From Telopea speciosissima (taxonomy: Eukaryota > Streptophyta > Magnoliopsida > Proteales > Proteaceae), in NCBI RefSeq assembly GCF_018873765.1, contig NC_057925.1:34812646-34876645 (forward strand): a stretch of DNA of 64,000 nt. The letters run 5' to 3'. How positions within the stretch are numbered: position 1 is the stretch's first letter; every line of letters begins with the position of its first letter. The notes below the pieces were generated by a model. The model was not told the origin of the DNA. It was given only the letters and a program-made list of their open reading frames with translations, and did no database searches. The position numbers and the translations under genes were made by a program. Of the stretch, positions 34,811 through 46,703 are shown piece by piece.

Positions 34811-35970
34811 TGTAGATACTGAAATTTTGCCACCACCTCTAGCGATGATGACAATGGGACATGGACAATGGATGTCACACCCTTTCCCCTTTCTTAAGAC
34901 CAAAAAGACAGGGCCCATGGGCCCAGAGTCCCAGACACACCCCAAACACCAAAGAAGCCCATTTAGGCTCAAAAAGTAGGAAGAGGGGGACCACACTATC
35001 CACGACGCCGTGGACAGTGCCCCACGGCCCTGTGGAGGCCTCCCACAGCAGTGTGGCATAAAACCACGCTGCCGTGGGGGGCTGCGATGTCAACAGACTG
35101 ATTGCATCCACGGTGCTGTGGAGGACTTATCCAGGGCCGAGGGTGTGGGACACCCCCTATAAATAGGAGGGTCCCCCTTCCCTCATTTCATGGTTTTTAA
35201 GGATAGGGAGACCCTCCTAGCCAGTTTCTAACCTCTTTTGTCCCCTTTCCCATTCTTGTGTGCTCCCGTTTAAGTGAGATTCCAAAGTGTGGGTAGATTC
35301 GTCGATTACCCACTCAAGAAAAGAGTGATCTCGTCCCCTCATAGTCGTTATTCCGTCTATGTACGGATACCAGAAATTCCTTGTTAACTGTTATTCTATC
35401 CGTTTATAGATAACGAAAGCCACATCCAAAAGAGCAGTTACCCTATTCAAAGAAGCTGGTGTTGGTCCATTCGTCCGTCTCCCCCTGAGCTAGGGGATTG
35501 TCAAGGTCTGAAGAATACCTGTATAGAGGTAGAATTATTGCATTTTTATCGTTACAATGTAGTCTATCGTGTTTTCTCGCTTCAATATACATAGTGTAAA
35601 TATGAGTATAATGCACATTATATAGCCCCATGTCATAGAGAGAAGATTCGTTATTCCAGCATCTATAACAGAAAGACCGGTTTTTGCCGGGCAAGATGGG
35701 TGCCTAACACCTTCCCATTCTTGTAATCTGACCCCTTACACGAATCTCTAACCAGACTATATGGAATCTTGTAGCCCGTTTCCATTCATAATGCATTGGG
35801 TCCTAGGCCCTAACCCTAGGTGGCGACTCCCCATTTTTTTAATATTTTTATGAAGCATTGACCCCAACCCCATGATGATGTGTTGAAATGATACCTCCAC
35901 AATAACCAACCAATAATCTGTCACCAATAAGACTGAGGAAACCTTGTCACTGGGGACCACGGTACTTACA
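34811..35970 (+). repeat. 3' LTR of element B
   Basis: 1160 bp, TGTAGATACTGA to GGTACTTACA; homologous to 17776-18978 throughout. It contains a palindrome array at 35000-35122 and TATAAATAG at 35158-35166. Confidence 0.92.
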
Positions 35971-35975
35971 GTTGC

Positions 35976-36830
35976 ATTTGCCTCTATCCCTTTCTTCGAT
36001 ACTATGAAACCAAGGAATTTGCCTGAAGTTAACCCAAACGCACACTTTGCTGGATTCAGCATCATCGTACTCTTCGTTAAGACTTGGAATGCCTCTTCCA
36101 AATCAGTCACGTGGTCTAATGCCTTCAAGCTTTTCACTAGCTTATCATCCACGTAAACTTCTATGTTGTGCCCAATTTGCTCCTTAAAGATATGATTCAC
36201 TAACCATTGGTAGGTGGCACCATCAATTTTCAACCCAAAAGGTATGCATGTGTAGCTGTAGGTACCTCTACCGGCGATGAAGGAGGTCTTCAATATATCT
36301 GGTTCATACATTCTAATCTGATTATACTCAGAATAGGCGTCCATGAAGCGCAGGCAGTTGCATCTATTAGTAAATCAATACGAGACAAAGGGTAGTAGTC
36401 TTTAGGGCATACTTATTCAAGTCGGTGAAATCAATACACATTCGCCACTTACCATTAGGCTTGGGCACCATTACAACATTGGAAAGCCATTTAGGGTAAA
36501 TGGCTTCTTCTATGAACCCCGCTACTAGTAGCTTGATCACTTCTTCAATCACTTTCACTTGTCGCTCTGGTGTAAAGGTCCTTTTCTTGTGGAAAACTGG
36601 CTTGGATGTCGAATAAACGCTTAGCCTATGCTCGACTAATTCCTGATCTACTTCAGGCATATCTGCTGCCGACCATGCAACCACATCAGCATTATTCCTT
36701 AGAAATTTGACCATGCTTTTCTTCTGCTCGTTGTTCAGACCTGCTCCAGTCTGCACTATGCAGCTTCCATTTCCCTCGATGCTTTCTATAGGGATCAAAT
36801 CCTCGGCTGGTTTTGACCTTTCATGCTCAG
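35976..36830 (-). pseudogene. Host Tat reverse transcriptase, N-terminal two thirds
   Basis: The minus strand shows NNADVVAWSAADMPEVD, NVVMVPKPNGKWRMCIDFTD, LNKYALK, then after a frameshift near 36350 MDAYSEYNQIRMYEPD, the YVDDK box (usually YVDDM) and FLGFIVSKKGIEANA. Sequence stops there because element B begins. The rest of the domain is at 17770. The two catalytic Asp codons are present. Damage consists of one frameshift pair near 36345-36395 plus loss of continuity. Confidence 0.9.
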
Positions 36831-36939
36831 GACCATTTCGATTGTCTTCAAGGTTGATTTGGAGTGTCTGAGGTTCCTTTCCCCTTATTCTCAGGTAACC
36901 CTCATTGCATTTGCTAGAGGTTATCTAGCTTCCTTTGCA

Positions 36940-37300
36940 CTCTCCAATTCCTTAATCAGTGGGAAACTTCATGACTAGGTGGGGAGTAGAGACAACGGCC
37001 TGTAGGATATTGAGTCCTGGTTGGTCGAGTATCCCGTTATGGGTGGAGTTTACTTTCACTACAAAAAAGTTCATCATTACTATAGAGAGTTTGGGTTCCT
37101 TCCCCACCATCACCAATAATTCAATTGAACCCTCAACATGCACAGTGGCACCGTTGAACCCATATAATGGAGACTCTACCCTCTTCAGCATCTCGGGCCT
37201 CAGTTGCATCTTCTATAATGCATCATAGTATAGGATGTCAACTGAACTCCCACTTTCCACAAGGATCCTGGCCAGCGTATAGTTGGTAATGGTCATTTTG
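36940..37300 (-). pseudogene. Host Tat protease
   Basis: The block ARILVESGSSVDILYYDAL at about 37275-37219 is the Tat protease active site with Asp replaced by Glu (VESGSS for the usual VDSGSS). A stop follows before KMQLRPEML. The domain continues with LYGFNGATVHVEGSIELLV and ILDQPGLNILQAVVSTPHL, the usual end of the Tat protease (GRxxLN in relatives). The replaced catalytic residue makes this copy inactive. Confidence 0.85.
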
Positions 37301-38894
37301 ATCACCAAGGCATCATCATGTGGAAATTGTAAAAAAGATAAGTCCTCATCTGAGAACGTTATCTGCTGCTCATTCTTCCTCCTCTTGCTGTGTACTTCAG
37401 TTTAGAATATGCATCGAGCATGATTCTTCCTGGAGTTGGAGGACTCGCCCCCCAACTCGGGGTCCCCGTAGATTATGGCGATTTCCTTGAGTGGTGCATT
37501 CTCAGTTTGTCGCTTCCCCCTTGCTCGGTCTTCTTGGTCCTTGGTACTATCCAACCGAGCAGGTGACTTCGCCCTTTCCTCAGGTTTCGGGGACGATACC
37601 CCTGTCTCCTTTTGCTGCCTTCCTTTTTGACAAATTTGCTCAGGTGGCCCCTCTAAATGAGGGCCTCGATCTCTTCTCTCAGCTGCCTGTAGTCCTTGGT
37701 GTCGTGACCATGATCTTGGTGAAATCTGCAGTATTTGTTCTTGTTACACTCATGCGCAGGCTTGATCATCTTAGTCGACCAGCATAACATCAGTTGGTCC
37801 TTAATCTCGTTTAGGATACATGCCCGGTTATGAGTGAGGGTTGTGTAGACTGGCTCTAAGTTTGAATCATTCTATGGAACCCAACTGTCATCTCTCTTTC
37901 TCTTCCCATCCTTCTTCTCTTTGCCATTCTTCTGGCCATTTCCTCTAGTTTGGGAATCTTTCTTTTCTTGGCTTTTCTTCTTGGACTTGCCTTCTTTCTC
38001 CTGCCTAGCCGCAAGAACTTCTGCCATATTGATGTGCTTCTTGCAGTGCAAGAAGAGTTCATACATGTCCGCCGGCTCGTCCATGATCAGGGATTTCTTC
38101 AACTTGATATCTCTGATGCTGCTGTGCAGAGCTTGGAACTTCACAATCTGGTCCAGATTTCGCACTTCCAGCGCCTCCTTAATTGCTGAATCTTGTAAGA
38201 AAGTCACTGATAGATTCATCAGGGTGCTACTTAATAGCCAAAAGATTGGCCGTTGTCTTCATATGGACTCTGCTACTCAGGAAGTGGGCAAGAAAAGCCT
38301 ACCCAAGCCCTACAAAGTTGGTTAGGGAGTGCGGCTTGAGGCGTGAGAACCACTGTCTTGTCGCCCACTTCAATGTAGAGGGGAATGCTCTACACATTAT
38401 GGCGTCAGATGCTCCCTGAATGAACATCAATGATTTGAAGGTTTCCAGATGGTCCTCTGGATTTGTTGTGCCTGCGTACTACTCGATCGTAGGCATCTTG
38501 AAGCCTTTTGGCAGGGATTCCGCTCTGATCTCATCTATGAAGGCAAGATCGGTGGTGAAGTTCAAATCATGGCTTGGAGCTAGGTTCTTTCCCTTCATGA
38601 CCTCTTGAATTTGATCCTACAACTCTAACACTTTGTCGTTCAAAGCTAGCTCGACCTTGGTCATCTGGGATCCTTGGCGTTTGTTGTCCCCCAGGACCTT
38701 TTTACCCTTTCGAACATTGTTCGCATCACTGTGGTTCTCGTTGTGTTCAAGGGAATGGGTTCTTTCCTTTGCTTGCGACGGATGTGGTGGTGTTGGGATT
38801 CCTTGCAAGAAATCACATTGCAACTCCAGCATATGGTCCATCTTGTCTTGCCATCGAGCCTGCATTGCATCAAACTATTCCACTGTCACGTACC
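37301..38894 (-). pseudogene. Host Tat gag, main part
   Basis: In order on the minus strand: a charged N-terminal region (QARWQDKMDHMLELQ), a variable linker, the capsid block AGTTNPEDHLETFKSLMFIQ, GASDAIMCRAFPSTLKW and WFSRL, then HPDESISDFLTRF. A Lys-rich stretch (38060-37870) and a zinc-binding block [14 protein letters not shown], whose last Cys is missing, follow. Several frames are involved and there are many stops. It is interrupted upstream at 38899 by the Tekay element. The first gag exon continues at 59262-59437. Confidence 0.85.
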
Positions 38895-38899
38895 ATGGC

Positions 38900-41843
38900 T
38901 GTCACGTCCCTATCCCAAGCTTATGCCATAAGCACAGTCAAGAGGGTGATTAGGATGACACACATCAGCCCAATATCTACCAGGATCAACGACACAGTGT
39001 CCCAGCACATAGTCACCACCCAAGGGCCCACCCAAATAAATACATTTGAGCAAAAAGGAATAAATATTCTAATTATTGTCAGACTTATAAAGAGCGAAAG
39101 CATTAATTACATAAGTAGGTACAGTTTGTTCAGCTGTCTAGGTGAAAATATAATAGTTAGCACTGACGTCAACTGATCATGACATAACTACTCAAAACTA
39201 TAATAAGTTATTACAGTAAATGTTCATAACAGGCACAAAGCCCCAAAAGAATCAAAAGGAGGGGTCAACACCCCAACAACATCAGTGCCCATAAGCATAA
39301 TCATCACAGGGGCAACCATCGCCGTGTTTCTCTGACACGTACTCCGGTTCCTCTATGCCAACACAATTATACTTCGCCGTCTGTACATCTAGGCTGGCCA
39401 AATATCCATCACCTACATTAGAATCTAAAAGTTGTGTACATAGGGGGTTAGCTCCACTGAGCCAGTGAGGGGAAAGGGGAGTGCACATACACACAATCAC
39501 ACATAGTCCACGATGCATAAAATATTAAATACATATTTTCCACCTAAAAAATAGTCTAAGTCATGGTATATGCTACTGTGATAAATCGGGAGACACTGAG
39601 GGTCACTTATCCTATCGCCCCAGTGAAACCTCAATTATCACAAGGGACCTACACCGGTAAAGCCATCATGACCATCTAGTGGCAGACCTCGATAGTCATT
39701 GCTACCCCTGACATGGCCTCTCCCACCTCCACAGACATCGGGTGCTCTGACTATCCAACACATAAACCCCTGTTTGCAAGGGTCGTAACATAAGGGAGTA
39801 TAAATCCTAACCGTAGATATACTACATGCATTTCTATCATCTCGAGAGGTATTTCGGGTGTATCAATGTCCCATTCCATCTAGCACCCGGGTACCAGCAC
39901 GGCACGATGCTTACAGACCAGGATGGTAAGCAATAAATTAATAACAGAGTTTCGGGGTTCCGACACCAGCACACCTGGCACCGTGACCCATTATAACAAT
40001 GTAAAGCATCATATCATCATTCCATCAATCATATCCAACATGGTTTTATATGTAGATGGCAAGAATGAATGCAAGCACATAAACCATTATATTTTCCATA
40101 TGATTATATCTTTATATGTATATGTCAAGCCCAAACATCACCTAAACCCACTCACAGTTTGTTTGATTAACGTTCGATGAGGTTTATTCTAGTACCCACA
40201 CTCTCGTATAGATTCCAAGTCTGAGGATGCATGAAAATAGTGTTAGAAGTATATAGGTGGGTCCCACAAAGGGTCCCAACAAATTAAATGAAGTTTGGGC
40301 TAAGACAGCAGGAGCGGATGAAGGAACAAAGTCAGACAGGTGAATCCGGTCGTGGATCCGCCCGGGCCATACCCAGAAAATACATGGAAAGGACTCACGG
40401 GTGGATGCGGAACATGGATCTGCTCGTGGATCGGTCCCAACCCTGAGACACGCTCGAGAGCAACCTGAACAATCTGAGTTACGGGCAGATTCACTTAGGT
40501 GGGTCCGCGCATAGCTTCGCTCAGAGGAACAACCAGGTTAGGCTGAATGGACTGATCGGACGGATGCACGACAGTGAGTCCGGTCATTTGTCCGCTGCCC
40601 TCCCTTTGAAAAGCTGCGAAGAGCATCACCTCCAGCCTTTCATTCATGGATCCTTAGGGGTCCTGGGGTTGGGGAGGTGCGCTCAGACCTTCGTTGGAGG
40701 TCTAATACACATGGCCCTTCGAGGTGGTAAGGGTATCCAACGGATTTGGGTTCATCCCCAAGGTTCTTTCCAAACCTAAGTTGGGTTTCAAATGCTTGAA
40801 CAGCATAAGGTTCATTCAAAGCCATGGATGCATTGAGAACAGAGAATGTGAGTCTCAGAGGAGCATTAACTAGGGTTTATTGGGTTTTCATGAGAAATCC
40901 CAAACTTAGAATCGATCTCCAGGGTTTCCTCCAAATTTAAAATGGAAGAGAGAGGGAGGAAGGTGAAGATGCCTACCTCAAGGATGGATCAATCAATGCC
41001 TTCCACCTCCACAGCCTCTCAAAACCCTTCTTCTCTAAGCCTTCAATGCTCCCACAACTCTAATGTTTTAGGTAGGTAGAGAAGTAAATGAGACTTAAAG
41101 ACTATGTCTTGGTCTTAAGACTATTCTCCCTCTTAGGGTCTGTTTGGAATTAGGCCTTTAAGGTTAAAACCCATTAAGAGGTTTATATAACCAATGGGTC
41201 CACCCAAATGGCAACCCACAAACCGAGGGAACCAAGAATGAGACCAACCTTGTCCAAAAGGCTAAAATACGGTATACAAGGCACGAGGTGTGGGTCCCAC
41301 GCAAGGAAAACACAGAGAGTCCAAAAATAGCACGGGCGGACTAACGGGTGGATTTAGTCTTGGTGAGTCTGATCGTGGGTCTGTTGCTACTGTAAGGGCA
41401 GAAACCTAAGGAAATTGGTCGGGCCTTGGCCCACACTTCGAGGTCAACTAGAGTAGGGTACAATATCATTCACAAGGTTAGTATCTTACCCCTCGATCGT
41501 CACGATGTGTCTTTCGTGATCCCGAATAGCTTCCTAATCGTAATACTAAGCTCATCGCTAAAGGAGGTGTCTAACTGTGGGGACACGAGGAATGCCTTCC
41601 TATACTCCGTGCTTTGTGGACTCCTGCTAGGAGGATGATCGACGAAATCACCATTGATAAATCTTTCTTACTACCGGTTGAGGAACCTCTCCTCCACAGG
41701 CAGACCCATGAACTGGTCAATGATCTTGTGGCTAGGTTTGACCGTAAGTGAAAACAACTCACCAGCATACACGGTAGTAGAATCTACATGTCACACGAGA
41801 GAGAAAACATTATTAAATAGTAAATTTGGGCACGGGTGTAACA
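38900..41843 (-). repeat. 3' LTR of the Tekay element
   Basis: 2944 bp; on the minus strand starts TGTTACACCCGTGCCC and ends GGGACGTGACA. It pairs with 56302-59256 and contains several copies of the GCGGATGCAC/GTCCGC motif described in the findings. Confidence 0.93.
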
Positions 41844-41856
41844 TCCTCCCCACCTT
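41844..41856 (-). other. Polypurine tract of the Tekay element
   Basis: The minus strand reads AAGGTGGGGAGGA immediately before the LTR start TGTTACACC. Confidence 0.85.
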
Positions 41857-41887
41857 ACAAAAATTTTGTCCCTGAAATTGTCGTACC

Positions 41888-43240
41888 TTATAAGAATCCA
41901 AGGGAAGGGTACTTTGCTCGCATTTCCACCTCGGCTTCCCAGGAGGCTTCTTCTTCTATGTGGTTGCACCACTTTACCTTCACATTATGAATAGGTCTAT
42001 TACGGAGATTCACCACTTTACTGTCCAAAATCTTCTCAGGCTGTTCTTTATAAGACATATCAGATGCCAGCTCTGGTGGTTCCTGAGATAGAATATGACT
42101 GGGGTCTGCACATACTTCCGTAACATAGACACATAGAAGACATCGTGCACGCCATCCAAGGATGGTGGAAGCACCAACCGATAAGCCACCAGTCCAATCT
42201 TTGCAAGAATCTCATAAGGTCCAATATATCTCGGGCTTAGCTTACCCTTCTTGCTGAACCGCATCAAGCCTTTAGTAGGCGACACTTTGAGAAATACTTT
42301 GTCACCGATGAGGAACTCTAGATCCTTTCACCTTTGGTCTGCATAGCCCTTCTGCCTAGACTGTGCAGCCTTAATTCGCTCATGGATCAAATCCACCTTC
42401 TCACAGGTTGCTTGGATCAGTTTCGGCCTAAGGATACGCCGCTCACCTACTTCATCCCAATACAACGGAGTACGGTACTTTTTCCCATACTGTGCTTCAA
42501 AGGGTGCCATTCCAATAGTAGCTTGGTAACTGTTGTTGTAGGCGAACTCGATAAGCGAGATGTGCTCATCCCAGTTGCCCTACATATCAATGGCACAAGA
42601 TCGAAGCATATCTTCCAATGTTTGTATTATCCTTTTCGACTGACGGTCGGTCTGTGGATGGAAGGCAGTGCTAAAGCTCAATAGGGTACCCATAGCTCTT
42701 TGGAATCCACCCCAAAACTTGGACGTAAATTTGGGATCCCGATTTGAGATAATGCTAACTGGAACTCCATGTAGGTGAACCACGTTATCAATGTACAAGC
42801 GGGCCAATTTATCCATAGAATAGGTGACTTTGATTGGTATGAAATGAGCCATCTTCGTCAACCTATCCACAATAATCCATGTAGCATCAACACTCCTAGG
42901 TGTACGAGGTAGTCCTGTGACGAAGTCCATGGTAACATGCTCCCATTTCCATTCCGGCACGGGCAATGACTGTAACAGGCCATGGGGTCATTGTATATCT
43001 GCTTTCACTTGCTGACAAGTGAGACACCGGGCCACAAATTCAGCCACGTCCCTCTTTATTCCACTCCACCAGTAATGTCCTTTCAGGTCCTTATACATTT
43101 TAGTACTACCTAGGTGAATTGAGTAGGGGGAATCATGTGCCTCTGACAACGCTTTCTTTCTTAGCTGATCGTCCTTGGGAACACATAAGCGATCTCTAAA
43201 CTTGAGTAAACCATTATCTGTCAATGTAAAATCCATATCA
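41888..43240 (-). pseudogene. Tekay integrase with C-terminal chromodomain, catalytically dead
   Basis: The zinc-binding HHCC region (43236-42988: SIHLGSTKMYKDLKGHYWW, CLTCQQVKA) is followed by the core: TMDFVTGLP, VDRLTKMAHFIPI, IISNRDPKF and HPQTDRQSKR. The second catalytic Asp (SDRD) is Asn and the catalytic Glu (SER) is Lys. The C-terminal GPY/F domain (KGKLSPRYIGPYEIL, VFYVSMLRKYV) is intact. A frameshift near 42070 leads to the chromodomain (RPIHNVKVKWCNH, EEEASWEAEVEMRAKYP) and a stop at 41888-41890. The chromodomain would steer insertion to marked heterochromatin. Confidence 0.92.
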
Positions 43241-43446
43241 CGTTGCGTTTCACCCTGGATAGCTTCAATAATCTCTTGAAAGTGTGCGTCTGAAGCTTAA
43301 GCTGCTTGAATATTTTCAACTAAGGTTGATTGCACCAATAAGGCTGCTAGGGATAGGGTATCACCCTCTACCAATAACTCCAAATCCATCCTTCTACCTT
43401 CTTCTACAAGCTCCTTACTAACAGCCAAGGATGAGATGGATAAGGT

Positions 43447-43887
43447 CTAAGATTTCTGACTGAGAGTGTCTGCTACAACATTTGCCTTTCCCGGGTGATA
43501 ATGAATAGTGCAATCATAATCATTCATGAGTTGCAACCAGAGCCTCTGTCTCATATTAAGTTCCTTCTGAGTAAAGAAATATTTGAGGCTTTTATGGTCG
43601 CTATAGATCTCACTCTTCTCTCCATATAGATAGTGTCTCCAGATCTTCAGAGCAAAGATCACAACCGCCAACTCTAAATCATGAATCGAGTAATTTCTCT
43701 CATATTCCTTCAACTGACGAGAAGCGTAGGCTACCACTTTATCACCTTGTATCAGAACACAGCTGAGGCCCATTTTTTACGCATCACAATAGACTACCAT
43801 CCCTCCGGTACCATTTGGAATGGTAAGCACCAGAGCCGAGATCAGTCGTTGCTTCAAGTCCTGGAAGTTCCTTTTGCATTCGTCTGA
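43447..43887 (-). pseudogene. Tekay RNase H
   Basis: It begins with VVYCDA followed by a stop, then [60 protein letters not shown] and [16 protein letters not shown] with a stop at 43447-43449. All canonical RNase H blocks are present in order. Between here and integrase (43240-43446) the linker is intact in the same frame apart from stops. Confidence 0.9.
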
Positions 43888-44700
43888 CTACTCAAATTTC
43901 ACTCCCTTTCGGGTCAGTCGAGTCATAGGAGCAGAGATTTTTGAAAAGTTCTCGATAAATCTCCTATAGTAACTGGCCAGGCCGAGAAAACTGTAAATAT
44001 CTGCTACATTCTTAGGTGTCTCCCAGTCAACTACCAACTGTACCTTGCCTGGGTCAACCTCAATACCCTTTGCAGATACCAAATGACTTAGAAAAGCCAC
44101 TTGTTGTAACCAGAATTCGCACTTACTGAACTTAACATATAATTATTTTTCTCTCAAGCGCTATAGCACAAATCAAAGATGGTCAGCATGCTCTTCTTCG
44201 CTCTTGGAGTAAACCAAGATGTCATTAATAAATACAATAATGTATTTATCCAACACATCATGAAACACCTTGTTCATTAACTCCATAAAAGCTACCGGGG
44301 CATTGGTTAGCCCAAAAGACATAACCAAAAACTCGTAGTGTCTATACCGTGATCTAAACCCGGTCTTGCTAATGTCACTACCTCTGATCTTCAGCTGGTG
44401 ATACCCCGAGCAGAGATCAATTTTGGAGAATACCCTTGCACCTTGCAACTGGTCGAACAAATCATCGATCCTAGGTAACGGGTACCGATTCTGGATCGTA
44501 AGCTTATTGAGTTCACGGTAGTCAATGCACAGACGCATACTATCATCTTTCTTCTTCCCAAACAAAATAGGTGCACCCCATGGGGAAACACTTGGCCTGA
44601 TAAAACCTTTCCTCAGTAGGTCATTAAGCTGTCCCTAGAGTTCTTTCAGTTCTGAGGGAGCCATCATGTACGGTGCCTTGGACACTGGAGCAGCACCGGG
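43888..44700 (-). pseudogene. Tekay reverse transcriptase, catalytic Asp mutated
   Basis: The same frame holds [64 protein letters not shown] and the active-site box VFINDIL. The first Asp of the usual FIDDI is Asn. The thumb [16 protein letters not shown] and [18 protein letters not shown] follow. Stops at ELKEL-stop-GQ (44635), near 44170 to 44101 and at 43888 interrupt it. No frameshift separates it from protease, RNase H or integrase: the frame is common from 45315 to 42010. Confidence 0.92.
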
Positions 44701-45315
44701 TACCAGTTCAATCATAAATTCCGCTCGATCAGGTGGTAACCGTGTGAGGTCTTCCAAAAAAACATCAGGAAAATCTCTTACCACACTTATCTCTTCCATA
44801 GGTGTAACCTTAGCTTCAGTATCCAATACAGAGGCTAAATAGCATTGATAGCCTTGTGCTAAGAGCTTCTGAACTTGGAGAGCCGATATGATTAGGCTCT
44901 TGGGCTTCTTACTTTTGTTACCCTTGAATACAAACTCATTATCCTCTCCTATCCAAAAGAGTATCTTCCTCTCTGTACAAATCAGGCTAGCTCCGTGTGT
45001 GGACAACCAATCCATTCCCAAAATCACATCAAAATCTTTCATGTCTAGAATGATTAGACTGGCCTCAAGCCCGTGGTCGCTTACTCGAATAGGCCAAGAA
45101 TGGAAGGATTGGTCAAGCTCAACTTTGCTTCCCATCGATGTACTAACGGTCAACTTTTGCTCCATTATGGCCGGTTCAATAGGTAACTTCTCACCAAAGG
45201 AGGGGGATATAAAGGAGTGTGATGCCCCTGAATCAAATAACACATAAGCAAGTAAGGAGCACATAGAAATCATGTCTGACAAACACCGAATAGCCAAATA
45301 TGATAAGCTAAACAT
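44701..45315 (-). pseudogene. Tekay aspartic protease
   Basis: The frame from 45315 includes the active site YVLFDSGASHSFIS and the second block DFDVILGMDWLSTHGASLI, both canonical for chromovirus proteases. The connector to RT (VVRDFPDVFLEDLTRLPPDR) is in the same frame with no stop until 44635. The DSGA motif is intact. It overlaps the gag frame at 45270-45315. Confidence 0.92.
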
Positions 45316-46703
45316 AAATGGTTTGAGTTAAGATGGTTTAGTATCATACCTGTGATGACACCGGGGTCAGATTGGGCTTCCTCATGAGTAACAGAATAAA
45401 CTCGCCCCTGAGTCTTGCTCACTGGAGAAGGAACAAGTGGGCAAATAGCAGTTCTTGCTAGGGGTGCTTTGGAAGTCACAACTGACCATGATCCCGATTG
45501 TCGTGGTTGTGGACAATCCTTAGCCATACGGCCAAACTCCTTACAGTTGTAACAAATAAGAGTTTGAGCCCCATAATGAGAAGCACGTATAGCTTTAGGC
45601 ACTTGAGCCGAATCAGGTCTACGGGACTGAATTGGGGCTGCATTAGTATAAGCCCCTCTCCTCTGGAACTTGCTGGGTCCCCTAGAATCATGAGATGACA
45701 TTGGCCTCTTGCTTGCCTGTATAGCCCGATAATTCTCCCTCTGCTGGTCTTCTATCAGCTTAGCAGCTTCAACCACTTCTGTGTAGGTGGGGTACTTGTG
45801 TAACACCACTGAAGTACTCAAGCTTGCTCTAAGCCCTCTCTCGAACCTTCTTGCCTTCACATCCTCAGTCTTTAAGTGGGTCGGAGCAAAATAGAAATAC
45901 TCCTCAAAGATTTGTTGATACTCAAGGACCGATTTTGGATCCCTGACTGAGGTTCATGAATTCAATTTCCTTCTTCTCTCAGAAATTTCTTAGAAAGTAG
46001 TTCTCGAGAAAAGCTTCCTTAAATTGAACCCAAGTAGCATTGGGATATTTGGCCCAGAAATTATCCTTCGAGGAATGCCACCACACATCAGCGTCGCCTC
46101 GGAGTTGAAAAGTAGCACACCGAATCTTCTCGAGATCATTGCACAGTAGCACCTCAAAGATTCTCTCGAGATCCCGTATCCAAGTGGTCGGGAACATCGA
46201 ATCATGGATCAACTTGTAGAAAGCAGGAGGATGATGCTTTTGAAACCTCTTAGAAAGTTTTGAGGCATCAACCCATTCCGGTACTACATTCCTGACTGGT
46301 AGGGCAGCCGGTGGAGGGGGAGGTGGATCCTGGTTCACTTGTGCTGCAGGGATTTCATTCGCAGCCGATCCAATAGGAGGAATGATAGGAGTGGGATTAG
46401 CCGTGGGATTTGGGACTTCGTGCCCCAAGGGTGGTACTCTTGGTCGTTTCCGCCCGACATTTTAAGCTGGGTAGTCACATCCCGCATAAAATCGCACTGC
46501 TCATTTTGGGATTCCCAGTGCTCTCTCTGCATGTCACGCAGAATATTCCCTAAGAGCATGGCGACATCTGCATTACTGCTCACCAGAGACGGTGTAGGCA
46601 AACCATCCTCAGAAACATCACCGGTGTCATCCCTAGGAGGGGAACGATTCCGGTTGTGAGTATTGACCATGTTTTGGCACCTGATTATAGTTAGATGCTT
46701 CAC
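45270..46703 (-). pseudogene. Tekay gag, two frameshifts, altered zinc knuckle
   Basis: The ATG nearest the leader gives MVNTHNRNRSPPRDD, then a Pro-rich linker. The capsid entry FQKHHPPAFYKLIHD and LRGDADVWWHSSKDNFW follow in a second frame, and FEEYFYFAPTHLKTEDVKAR and ASLSTSVVLHKYPTYTEVVE in a third. The zinc knuckle reads CYNCKEFGRMAKDC: the third ligand, usually His (GH), is Arg. Frame changes lie near 46410 and 45960. Capsid and nucleocapsid would package element RNA. Both frameshifts and the lost ligand argue against function. Confidence 0.9.

Larger units (their letters stand above)
17776..35970 (+). mobile_element. Element B: Ogre/Tat-type element, 18.2 kb, with two passenger genes
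   Basis: LTRs at 17776-18978 and 34811-35970 flank a plus-strand gag-pro-RT-RNaseH-aRNaseH-integrase region (20254-28752). A 5.9-kb 3' region holds a sense ORF (29039-29968) and an antisense spliced gene (34119-30291). The PBS matches tRNA-Arg, as in Ogre. Flanks GCTAC (17771-17775) and GTTGC (35971-35975) are a TSD with two transitions; removing one copy restores host RT phase. Large size, long leader, tandem RNase H domains and the IDNGSALNVMPL protease support the Ogre/Tat assignment. Coding regions contain many stops. The LTRs are visibly more diverged than those of element A. Confidence 0.92.

Noticed and set aside
37856..38325. Plus-strand frame of 134 codons opposite gag
   Set aside because: It mirrors the host Tat gag (Lys-rich region) on the minus strand; coding motifs exist only on the minus strand.
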